Shown here: piece by piece, positions 1 to 7,637 of the stretch
How positions within the stretch are numbered: position 1 is the stretch's first letter
How the letters are laid out: the number at the start of each line of letters is the position of its first letter
DNA from: Psychrobacillus lasiicapitis
GTDB taxonomy: Bacteria; Bacillota; Bacilli; Bacillales_A; Planococcaceae
Direction: 5' to 3'
Length of the DNA stretch: 64,000 nt
NCBI RefSeq assembly: GCF_006861795.1
Contig: NZ_VDGH01000005.1
Location: forward strand, 186,001 to 250,000
Made by a program: the position numbers and the translations under genes
The notes under the pieces: generated by a model
The model's database searches: none
Seen by the model: only the letters and a program-made list of their open reading frames with translations
Told to the model about the DNA's origin: nothing

Positions 1-530
1 ATCGCTTTATTTTCATATTTTGGTAAAATACTCATCGCCAAATAATGATCTAAAGCGTCCTGGTCAAAAGGCTCTGGAGCCATTAACAACAATGGTGGAT
101 GATCTGCTTCACTCTCTAATAAACGAAGCTCTCCGAATCGTCTAATATCAGCATATACAAGCATGTCACCTTCCTCCAAGTGGAATATGACATGCGAATG
201 CCGTTTAAATTTTTCTTCTTCAATTTCATGCAAGTTACGAACGTAGAACCAAGCTCCAGACATCCCCAAATGCGAAACGAGTAAATGAGGGATCCCATCT
301 TTCACCAAATGAAAATAAATATATTTAGAACGTCTATCTATTCTTTCAATCGTCATTTGAGGTAGTGCTTCTTTGAATACATCTACGTCTGCCCCTTTAA
401 TGATCGCCTCTTTGCCATTGGCTTTAGATGTAATAATTGTTTCGGAAACGTCTACAGATTGAATTGTCTTGCCTGTCGCAATCGGTCTTAACGACCGGAC
501 GACTCCTTCTACCTCGGGTAATTCAGGCAT
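1..530 (-). CDS. mutM: formamidopyrimidine-DNA glycosylase (partial, N-terminal part)
   Basis: Base-excision repair glycosylase/AP lyase that removes 8-oxoguanine and formamidopyrimidines. The gene runs off the left edge, leaving 176 codons from the start. The N-terminus reads MPELPEVEG, giving the catalytic Pro2 and Glu3 of the Fpg family; the Lys of the RRSKYIYF stretch (about residue 57) and the HLGMSG loop follow. The ATG lies 13 bp after the polA stop, with AAGGAG as ribosome site, so it is probably translated from the polA message. The polA-mutM pair is conserved in Bacillus. The C-terminal zinc finger is outside the window. Confidence 0.95.
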   Translation of the reverse strand, partial: MPELPEVEGVVRSLRPIATGKTIQSVDVSETIITSKANGKEAIIKGADVDVFKEALPQMTIERIDRRSKYIYFHLVKDGIPHLLVSHLGMSGAWFYVRNLHEIEEEKFKRHSHVIFHLEEGDMLVYADIRRFGELRLLESEADHPPLLLMAPEPFDQDALDHYLAMSILPKYENKA

Positions 531-543
531 ATTCAAAAACTCC

Positions 544-3171
544 TTACTTCGTTTCGTACCAAGAAGAACCGAATGCATAATCGACTTTTAATGGTACGAG
601 CAATTTAATCGCAGTATCCATTACTTCGGGTACAATTTTTTCAAGTAATGCAATTTCTTCTTTTGGTGCCTCGAAAATTAACTCATCATGCACTTGTAAA
701 AGCATCTTCGTTTGCATTTTCTCATCCTTTAAACGCTGTGCCATATCGATCATCGCTTTTTTTATAATATCTGCTGCACTTCCTTGAATTGGCGTGTTCA
801 TCGCAGTACGCTCAGCAAAGCTTCTTAGATTAAAATTAGAACTCGTAATTTCAGGCAAATATCTTCTTCTATTTAATATCGTCGTAACAAATCCCTTTTG
901 TTTTGCTTCTCGTACAATATCATCCATATATTCTTTTACACCAGGGAAACTATTTAAATATTGCTCAATAAATATGGCTGCTTCTTTTCTCGTTATATCC
1001 AAGCTTTGCGATAAACCATAATCACTAATCCCGTACACAATACCGAAGTTTACTGCTTTTGCAGCGCGACGCATGTCCGAAGTCACATTTTCTGCATCTA
1101 CATGGAAAACATCCATTGCCGTTTTCGTATGAATATCCAAATCATTAATAAAAGCTTCCACTAAGTTTTTATCTTCCGACATATGCGCAAGCACACGAAG
1201 CTCGATTTGTGAATAATCCGCTGCAAACATTACCCAATCAGGTTGCGATGGGACAAATGCTTTTCGAATTTTTCTACCTTCTTCTAAACGTACCGGTATA
1301 TTTTGCAGGTTCGGGTTAATAGAGCTTAGTCGCCCTGTTGAAGTTAGCGCTTGCTGATAACGTGTATGGATTTTTCCATCTGCTTCGTGGATTTCTTTTA
1401 ATAATCCTTCAATATATGTTGAATTTAACTTTCCTAATTGGCGATAAAGAAGAATTTGTTCAATAATTTCATGCTCTCCAGCTAACTTTTCTAATACATC
1501 AGCTGCTGTGGAGTAACCTGTTTTTGTTTTCTTTATAGGGGTTAACCCTATTTTTTCAAACAATATCACGCCTAATTGTTTCGGAGAATTAATATTAAAT
1601 TTCTCCCCTGCCAGCGCGAATATATCTTGCTCAATGGATTGAAGCTTCACTTCTAAGTCATGTCCCATCTCGACAAGTATTTGTTTATCCACTTTTACCC
1701 CGTCAGATTCCATTGTTCCTAGAATAGATGCAAGTGGTAATTCTAATTCTTTGTATAGCTCGTACTGTTCATTTTCCTTCAGCTTTTCTTCTAACGTCGG
1801 TCTTAGTTGCCATATTGCTTGCGCTTTTCGTGCAGCATGTTCAGCGAGCTTCTCTAGTTCCGGTGTTGATTTTTTCGCACCTTTTCCATAGACGCTCTCA
1901 TCTGTCCAAACATTAAAGTTTCCGAATTCTTTTGCAAGTGTCGATACATCTCCAGAAGAAATAGATTGGTTGACAATATAAGCTGCTAATAGCAGATCAA
2001 ATTCTGCTCCTTGGATACTAATGCCATGTTTTCTACTTACTGCTTGTGTAGCTTTCGAATCCGATAAAAATTTATGTTTTTCGTTATCCTCTAGCCAAGC
2101 ACAAAATGCATCGGATTGAAATGCTTTGGCCCCTTGGATAAAATACGAATCCTCACCGTCTGAAAAAGCGATTCCTAATAATTCACTTGTATGATATTGT
2201 TCATCATACATTTCAAAATGAACAGCCATTTGGTCTTTTAAAAGGGAAGCATCTACTTCTTCTAACACTTGATAATTCATTTCAGCAGTCTCTTGTTCTT
2301 CCGCGACGAAATCAGATTTCTCTAATAGTGTTTTAAAGGACAGCTCTTTCCAAATCTCTACTACCTCTTCCATATTAGGTCCATTGTATGTCAGATCATC
2401 AAGTGTTACTTCAATTGGAGCACTCGTTTCAATTGTCGCAAGTATTTTACTCATTTTCGCTTGTTCTTCATTTGCAACTAGTTTTTCTTTTAATTTCGCT
2501 CCACTAACAGCGTCTAATGCCTCATAAAGCTTTTCTACAGAACCATGTTCTTTTAATAGTTTAATCGCTGTTTTTTCTCCGACACCTGGTACACCTGGAA
2601 TATTATCGGAAGCATCCCCCATGAGCCCCTTCATATCAATAATTTGTTGTGGAGTAAGCCCGTACTTTTCTTCTATATGTGCAGGTGTATATTTTTCAAT
2701 GTCTGTAATACCTTTTCGGGTAATATATACAGTCGTACGGTCCGTTGCTAGCTGCGTCAAGTCTTTGTCTCCTGAAACAATGACCACTTGTTGACCTTTT
2801 GCATCCGCTTGTTTACTTAGTGTCCCAATAATATCGTCCGCTTCATACATTTCCAATTCATATCGTTTAATCCCGTATGCATCGATTAATTTTCGAACGT
2901 AAGGGAATTGTTCGGAAAGCTCAGGTGGTGTTTTCTGTCTTCCACCTTTATACTCTCCAAAAGTAGAGTGACGGAAAGTCGTTTTGCCTGCATCAAACGC
3001 AACAAGCATATGTGTTGGATTTTCCTCATCCATAATTTTTTGTAGCATTAATGTAAAACCATATACGGCATTTGTGTGTATGCCGTGTTCATTTGATAAT
3101 AATGGTAAAGCAAAGAAAGCTCGGTATGCGAGACTATTCCCATCCAATAAAAGTATTTTTTCGTTGGACAT
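544..3171 (-). CDS. polA: DNA polymerase I
   Basis: Family A polymerase for Okazaki-fragment processing and repair synthesis. The 875-residue product has an N-terminal 5'-3' exonuclease/FEN domain (about residues 1-290, starting LLLDGNSLAYRAFFALP), a middle 3'-5' exonuclease-like domain and a C-terminal polymerase. Polymerase motifs are clear: DYSQIELR (A), RRAAKAVNFGIVYG (B) and QVHDEL (C). I do not see the metal-binding acidic motifs of a working proofreading domain in the middle part, as is usual in Bacillus. An in-frame GTG lies three codons upstream; I chose the ATG because GAGGGAG sits about 7 bases before it. A terminator hairpin separates the gene from upstream hflC, so it should have its own promoter; mutM follows at 13 bp. 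Confidence 0.97.
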   Translation of the reverse strand: MSNEKILLLDGNSLAYRAFFALPLLSNEHGIHTNAVYGFTLMLQKIMDEENPTHMLVAFDAGKTTFRHSTFGEYKGGRQKTPPELSEQFPYVRKLIDAYGIKRYELEMYEADDIIGTLSKQADAKGQQVVIVSGDKDLTQLATDRTTVYITRKGITDIEKYTPAHIEEKYGLTPQQIIDMKGLMGDASDNIPGVPGVGEKTAIKLLKEHGSVEKLYEALDAVSGAKLKEKLVANEEQAKMSKILATIETSAPIEVTLDDLTYNGPNMEEVVEIWKELSFKTLLEKSDFVAEEQETAEMNYQVLEEVDASLLKDQMAVHFEMYDEQYHTSELLGIAFSDGEDSYFIQGAKAFQSDAFCAWLEDNEKHKFLSDSKATQAVSRKHGISIQGAEFDLLLAAYIVNQSISSGDVSTLAKEFGNFNVWTDESVYGKGAKKSTPELEKLAEHAARKAQAIWQLRPTLEEKLKENEQYELYKELELPLASILGTMESDGVKVDKQILVEMGHDLEVKLQSIEQDIFALAGEKFNINSPKQLGVILFEKIGLTPIKKTKTGYSTAADVLEKLAGEHEIIEQILLYRQLGKLNSTYIEGLLKEIHEADGKIHTRYQQALTSTGRLSSINPNLQNIPVRLEEGRKIRKAFVPSQPDWVMFAADYSQIELRVLAHMSEDKNLVEAFINDLDIHTKTAMDVFHVDAENVTSDMRRAAKAVNFGIVYGISDYGLSQSLDITRKEAAIFIEQYLNSFPGVKEYMDDIVREAKQKGFVTTILNRRRYLPEITSSNFNLRSFAERTAMNTPIQGSAADIIKKAMIDMAQRLKDEKMQTKMLLQVHDELIFEAPKEEIALLEKIVPEVMDTAIKLLVPLKVDYAFGSSWYETK

Positions 3172-3191
3172 TCCATTCACTCCCTCAAAAT

Positions 3192-3242
3192 AAAAAAAAT
3201 CGTCATTCCCTATATCTTACCATGATAGTAAGGGGAATGACG
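3192..3242 (-). terminator. Rho-independent terminator between hflC and polA
   Basis: Read on the minus strand, arms of about 11 bases (CGTCATTCCCC and GGGAATGACG) enclose a loop of roughly 20 bases and are followed by a run of eight T. It would end the hflK-hflC transcript after the repeat copy and isolate polA. Confidence 0.65.
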
Positions 3243-3250
3243 ATTCATAA

Positions 3251-3453
3251 GGTGAAACTCCAATCAGTGGAGGTTTTCAGGTCGTGCAAGTGAGAACGTT
3301 GCGACATGGCCATCGTATTTTTAAGTCTGCGCCATCCATTACTGATTGTTAGTTGAACCAATCGGGCTTTTACGGGCAGTTGATCCTCCACTTATCTTTT
3401 CGCTTCTCTTAAATCTGGAAGTGGTGGTCTTACTGCCCGTTAATGCGGGATAT
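3251..3453 (+). repeat. intergenic repeat family R1, copy 1 (internally shortened)
   Basis: About 200 bp matching the copies at 5901-6209 and 35282-35592. It begins GGTGAAACTCCAATCAGTGG and ends GCCCGTTAATGCGGGATA. It lacks the roughly 105-bp middle module (the perfect TGTGACCCACA hairpin and the GCGACGAGC stretch) of the long copies. Its right end lies within about 2 bp of the hflC stop codon. I see no open frame in it with a ribosome site. Confidence 0.8.
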
Positions 3454-3454
3454 A

Positions 3455-4432
3455 CTATTCTAAGTAACCAGAAAGAATTTTCGCATAAGGAGAATCAGAC
3501 GGGATGATAATCATCGAATCCTCACCAATTGTTCGCTTGTAAGATTCTAGTGTCCGGTAAAGAGAATAGAACTCTGGATCTTTAGAGAAACTTTGATTGT
3601 AAATTTTGGCAGCTTCTGCATCGCCTTCTGCAGCAATCATTGCAGCATCTTTTTTGGCGGTCGCAAGCATTTCTTTTACTTGACGATCTGTATCCGCTTC
3701 AATACGTCGTTTGTCTGCATCACCTGTAGATAAAAACTTTTGTGCAATACTTTGTCTCTCAGAAATCATTTCATTGTAAACGGATTGCTCATTTTCTTCC
3801 GGTAAGTCTGTACGTTTTATACGTACATCTATTACTTCAATACCGTATTTATCTTTTTTAAGTAATTCATTTACATGTGTTGTAATTTGATCATTTAAAC
3901 TTCCTCGGGAAGAATTTTCATCATTAATAATCTCACTATATTCTAGTTGACCAAGCTCTGATCGTACGACTGAATAGATGAATTCTTCCATACGAGAGCC
4001 TGCATTTATCAAGTTACCAGCATTCGAAATCATTTCTTTTGCATTTACAACACGCCAAACCGCATAATTGTCAATGATAATCCGACGTTTATCTTTCGTG
4101 TTGATCTCTGCTTCTGATAATTTATAGTTCATTTGATGTTTTGGAATGGTTGTAACACTTTGTATGAATGGTATTTTCATATGCAATCCTGGTGTATTTT
4201 TAATGTCTTTAATCTCTCCAAACTGTCGAACTACTCTAAACTCGCCTTCCTTTACGACATAGATATTTGCAAGTGCTATTATAATAACAACGAATGTTAT
4301 AAAAATACCGATAAATGGCTTTGTATATTTTTTGTAATCGACTGGTGTTTTTTCTTTTTGTGGCTTCTTTTTCTTTTGCATCGCATTAAATTTTTCTTCA
4401 AGATTTGAAAATGGATTATTGTTATCCGCCAT
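3455..4432 (-). CDS. hflC: HflC, SPFH-domain membrane protein (FtsH modulator)
   Basis: Prohibitin/stomatin-family protein which, in bacteria where it has been studied, assembles with HflK around the FtsH membrane protease and limits access of substrates. The 325-residue product has a basic, Lys-rich cytoplasmic N-terminus, one membrane segment (about residues 39-61) and an SPFH domain starting VKEGEFRVVRQFGE, followed by an Ala/Glu/Asp-rich helical region and a hydrophobic C-terminus. The ATG shares one base with the hflK stop (TAATG), so translation is coupled. The N-terminal tail before the membrane segment is longer and more charged than in E. coli HflC. No ftsH gene is in the window. Confidence 0.88.
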   Translation of the reverse strand: MADNNNPFSNLEEKFNAMQKKKKPQKEKTPVDYKKYTKPFIGIFITFVVIIIALANIYVVKEGEFRVVRQFGEIKDIKNTPGLHMKIPFIQSVTTIPKHQMNYKLSEAEINTKDKRRIIIDNYAVWRVVNAKEMISNAGNLINAGSRMEEFIYSVVRSELGQLEYSEIINDENSSRGSLNDQITTHVNELLKKDKYGIEVIDVRIKRTDLPEENEQSVYNEMISERQSIAQKFLSTGDADKRRIEADTDRQVKEMLATAKKDAAMIAAEGDAEAAKIYNQSFSKDPEFYSLYRTLESYKRTIGEDSMIIIPSDSPYAKILSGYLE

Positions 4433-5409
4433 TATTGCCCACTCCCTTCTTCTGTTTCAGTGGTTGCTGGTGGTGGTGTTTGTTTATTAGATTCCAATGA
4501 TTGGAGCGGCAGATACTTCATCGTTCCACCATCATCATTCATAATATAAATTTGGGCATTCGGTAATACTGCATCGAGTGTTTCCATCACAAGTCGCTGT
4601 CTCGTGATTTCTTTATTGTCTGCATATTCAACGTAAAGTTTATTAAATAACTCCACATCTCCGAGTGCTTGCTGGATACGAGCCGTTTTATATCCAGTTG
4701 CTTCCGAAATGATTGCATCCTTTTCCCCTTCAGCTTCACTCATCTTTTGGTTCATATATTTTTCTGCTTGGTTTACTTTAGTATTTTTCGTTTCCTCTGC
4801 ATCTGTTACAGCAGTAAAAGCAGCTCGAACTTCTGCATTTGGTAGCTCTACATCTTGTAGCTTTACAGTAAGTACGGTTATTCCAATGTCATATTTGTCT
4901 ATTAAAGAACCTAATAGTTCAACAGTATCTGCTTCAATTTGTGCTTTTCCGGACGTTAAGGCATCGTCGATTTTGGAGTTCCCAATTATCGAGCGAATAG
5001 AGGCGGACGTTGCATCATGCAGTAAATCTTGTGGACTTTCGGAGTTAAATAGGTACGCTTTTGGATCAGTAATTTTCCATTGTACAACTAAATCGGTTAA
5101 GACAATATTATCGTCTCCCGTGATCATTTTTGTATCTTTATCAAAAGATTCTATTTCCCCGTCGGCTGCTTGTTTATATCCAAATTGCAGACTGAACGTT
5201 TCTTTAGACAGTTTTTCTACTTTTTGAATTGGCCAAGGCATTTTAAATTTCAACCCTGATTCTGTAATTGGTTCTCCTGCTTCTCCAAATGTAATAACGA
5301 TTGCTTGTTCTGATTCATCAACTGTGTACCAGGACGTAAATACAGCAGATAATAAAATAATTCCTAGGATTGATGCAACAATGATGGATATTAATCTCTT
5401 TGTACTCAT
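4432..5409 (-). CDS. hflK: HflK, SPFH-domain membrane protein (FtsH modulator)
   Basis: Partner of HflC in a predicted membrane-anchored SPFH assembly. The product (325 residues from the chosen start) begins MSTKRLISI, has one membrane segment (about residues 7-27), then an SPFH domain (WYTVDESEQAIVITFGE) and a coiled helical part (AEKYMNQKMSEAEGEKDAI). The C-terminus is acidic and Thr/Glu/Pro-rich. Two adjacent ATGs are possible; AAGGGG lies 7 bases before the second and only 4 before the first, so I use the second. The longer frame reaching 5529 has no ribosome site. hflC overlaps by one base. Transcription diverges from the YdhR-like gene. Confidence 0.87.
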   Translation of the reverse strand: MSTKRLISIIVASILGIILLSAVFTSWYTVDESEQAIVITFGEAGEPITESGLKFKMPWPIQKVEKLSKETFSLQFGYKQAADGEIESFDKDTKMITGDDNIVLTDLVVQWKITDPKAYLFNSESPQDLLHDATSASIRSIIGNSKIDDALTSGKAQIEADTVELLGSLIDKYDIGITVLTVKLQDVELPNAEVRAAFTAVTDAEETKNTKVNQAEKYMNQKMSEAEGEKDAIISEATGYKTARIQQALGDVELFNKLYVEYADNKEITRQRLVMETLDAVLPNAQIYIMNDDGGTMKYLPLQSLESNKQTPPPATTETEEGSGQ

Positions 5410-5594
5410 CATATTTCCCCTTTCTATATGTATAATCCTTTTACGGAATACCCCCTCTTTTGGTTTCAAAAATAAAAAAACTATACTGAAAAAGGTTCGT
5501 TTGTGGAAGCTCGGCACCGCAATGAGCAATATGGGGTATTATTTTTTGTATGTATGATATTATTCTTATCATTAAAACCAAAGGAGAGTTAGAC

Positions 5595-5900
5595 ATGAAA
5601 TATTTATTACAAGTAGATTTTATAATGGATGGCCCATTCGGTGAAGAGATGTCAAAGGGGTTCGCTGACTTAGCAAATAGTATTAATGAAGAGCCAGGTG
5701 TGATTTGGAAGATTTGGACAGAGGATGCGGCTGCTAAGGAAGCTGGTGGGATATACTTATTCGAAACGAAAGAAGATGCTGAAAAATATTTAGATATGCA
5801 TTCAGCTCGTTTAACAAGTTTCGGTATCACTAATATTCGAGGTAAAATATTTGAAGTGAACAAAGCTTTGTCACTTATTAATAATGCACCAATTAAATAA
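5595..5900 (+). CDS. YdhR-like putative monooxygenase (dimeric alpha-beta barrel)
   Basis: Small 101-residue protein matching the YdhR family, which has a ferredoxin-like dimeric alpha-beta-barrel fold shared with small heme/quinol monooxygenases; no physiological reaction is established for it. Visible family features are the first strand MKYLLQVDF, the conserved EPGVIWKIWTED block, GGIYLFETKEDAEKYLDMH, and the final strand near NIRGKIFEVN. The ATG is preceded by AAAGGAGAG. The longer frame from 5550 has no ribosome site. The gene is monocistronic, divergent from hflK, and its TAA stop is followed at once by repeat copy 2. Confidence 0.8.
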   Translation: MKYLLQVDFIMDGPFGEEMSKGFADLANSINEEPGVIWKIWTEDAAAKEAGGIYLFETKEDAEKYLDMHSARLTSFGITNIRGKIFEVNKALSLINNAPIK

Positions 5901-6209
5901 AGTGAAACTTCAATCAGTGGGGGTTTTTCGACGCACAGGACGTGCTAGTGGGGACGGTGCGACATGGATGTCGCGCTTTTAGTCCCCGTCATCCCCACTG
6001 ATTGTTAGTTGTGTCCCACAGGATGTGGGTCACACAGACGTTGCAAACGCTCTTTTATTTTGCGACGAGCTTTGCGCAGGAGCAACACGATGTTGCGTAC
6101 TTAGTCTGGGATCATTTCATCGGGCTTTTACGGGCAGTTGATCTCCACTTATCTTTTCGCTTTTCTTCAATCTTGAAGTGGGAGTCTTACTGCCCGTTTA
6201 TGCGGGATA
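5901..6209 (+). repeat. intergenic repeat family R1, copy 2 (full length)
   Basis: A 309-bp element starting flush after the YdhR-like stop codon. Three structured parts are visible: an outer pair CAATCAGTGGGG/CCCCACTGATTG; a TGTGTCCCACA/TGTGGGTCACA hairpin (imperfect here); and a 3' hairpin pairing ACGGGCAGT with ACTGCCCGT around an inner CTCCACTT/AAGTGGGAG pair. It is highly similar to the copy at 35282-35592. Together with the terminator at 6301 it accounts for most of the 511-bp gap; 6210-6300 shows nothing recognisable. Confidence 0.88.
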
Positions 6210-6300
6210 AACAAGTTGATTATAACAGTTGTTTGCAGGAGTTTTTGTATTTGCTTAAATTAAACTTTTGCGTTTGCTATAAAATTATTTTTTAACATTT

Positions 6301-6330
6301 GAAAAAAGCTAGCGAAGAGCTAGCTTTTTC
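6301..6330. terminator. bidirectional hairpin terminator
   Basis: Stem GAAAAAGCTAGC/GCTAGCTTTTTC with a 5-base loop, with A and T runs on both sides. It lies 82 bp beyond the end of the ATP-grasp gene (minus strand) and also downstream of the repeat behind the YdhR-like gene, so it can serve both directions. Confidence 0.75.
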
Positions 6331-6411
6331 AGGTAAATCGTTTGGAAAAGGGGTCTATTTAAATGTAACAGACGATTGTAAATCTATGATGAATATATTG
6401 TAAATTTTACT

Positions 6412-7626
6412 TTACCAATTATTATTTTTGTATTTTTTATAATAATTAAACTGGCGAGCAATTAAATACAACTTTCTCATAAAACTCGTATCTTTTTTAT
6501 AAAACATGGGATTTCCCCATTTTCCCGTTCTTAATAGATGTCTTATTTCTCTTTGAATTTCTTTATTATCAACAAACTTCTTTAAGACAATTTTAGGGAC
6601 TACGGTAAACAAATAATGCTCATCTAATAATGTTAGCGGTTTTGCTTTATTATAAATGACGTCATCGACAAAATATCTTGCCATATTATGTCCAAGAGCT
6701 GTCGTATAATAACTGGAGCGCCCTTGACGAATATTGACTTCAAACACTTTAAATTTACCATCGCGTTCATCATACTTCAAATCGAAGTTAGCAAATCCAA
6801 CATACCCTACTGCTTCTAAAAAATGTTGAAGCTTAAGCATCAATTCTTCGTTATATCTCGTGATTAGCGCCGTATAGTTTCCGATTGCAGTAACTGTATG
6901 CTCCTGTAACACAACCTGTGCAAACGTACTTAACTGCGCTTTCCCCTTTGAATTCATATAAAATACAGAATCCCACATATACGTATCATCACCAGGAATA
7001 TAATCTTGAATGATTAAATCTTCCTTATATCCACTTGCATTTACTTTGTTAATAACATTATTTAGTTCCTCGTGTGATTCTACACGATATACTTTTTGTT
7101 GACCCGGAAATTTATTTTTGTAATATTGAACTCCATTACTTGGTTTAATGATTAATGGAAATAATACCTCTTCTGTAAAAGGTTCCTTTTTGGCACAAGA
7201 ATAATAGTATGTTTTTGGTGCATCAATGCCATGCTCCTCGCACAGCTTATAAAAATTAGACTTTACGAGAAGATTGTTCATCAACTCTTCTGACATATAG
7301 TTAAATACATACATTTCTTTTAATGCTTTGGCATTTTCGATAATTAGTCGGACGTAGAAATCGTTTGTGCCGATTAACAACAATTGTTTTCCAGCCGTTT
7401 TATATTTCATCGCCACTTCCGTTAAAACTGTGACAAACGCAGCTTTATCCCATAGATTCGGATGAATTTCAATATGATCAATGACACTACTCCATTTCGT
7501 AAAGGACATTTCTTCCTTTCCGACTAAAATTGGTTTTATATTATATTCCTCATGAAATGAAATTGCCATATTATAAGCATTCATATCAGTCCCCACAATA
7601 ATTGGGATAAAAGGTTCGTTATTCAT
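6412..7626 (-). CDS. ATP-grasp carboxylate-amine ligase, candidate peptidoglycan D-aspartate/D-glutamate ligase
   Basis: A 404-residue ATP-grasp ligase. The N-terminal part begins MNNEPFIPIIVGTDMNAY and has a Rossmann-like layout; the ATP-grasp core has LIIKPSNGVQYY, DLIIQDYIPGDD and, near the end, FEVNIRQGRSSYY with the metal-binding Glu/Asn. The size and the start IIVGTDMNAYNMA resemble the D-aspartate ligases that add the cross-bridge residue to peptidoglycan precursors in enterococci and lactococci. Planococcaceae commonly carry D-Asp or D-Glu in their cross-bridges, which fits, but substrate is inference. TGGAGG precedes the ATG. The gene begins 11 bp after the phoR stop, so phoP-phoR-ligase is probably one operon. 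Confidence 0.75.
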   Translation of the reverse strand: MNNEPFIPIIVGTDMNAYNMAISFHEEYNIKPILVGKEEMSFTKWSSVIDHIEIHPNLWDKAAFVTVLTEVAMKYKTAGKQLLLIGTNDFYVRLIIENAKALKEMYVFNYMSEELMNNLLVKSNFYKLCEEHGIDAPKTYYYSCAKKEPFTEEVLFPLIIKPSNGVQYYKNKFPGQQKVYRVESHEELNNVINKVNASGYKEDLIIQDYIPGDDTYMWDSVFYMNSKGKAQLSTFAQVVLQEHTVTAIGNYTALITRYNEELMLKLQHFLEAVGYVGFANFDLKYDERDGKFKVFEVNIRQGRSSYYTTALGHNMARYFVDDVIYNKAKPLTLLDEHYLFTVVPKIVLKKFVDNKEIQREIRHLLRTGKWGNPMFYKKDTSFMRKLYLIARQFNYYKKYKNNNW

Positions 7627-7637
7627 ATTTACCTCCA

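Noticed and set aside
5554-5575. Fur-box-like sequence (TGATATTATTCTTATCA) upstream of the YdhR-like gene
   Set aside because: Only about 10 of 14 positions fit a 7-1-7 Fur site, the half sites are wrongly spaced, and the region is AT-rich enough for chance matches.
4432-5863. 140-codon minus-strand frame at 5441-5863 opposite the YdhR-like gene
   Set aside because: It is antisense to a well-supported gene and runs through the hflK promoter region; no ribosome site and atypical composition.
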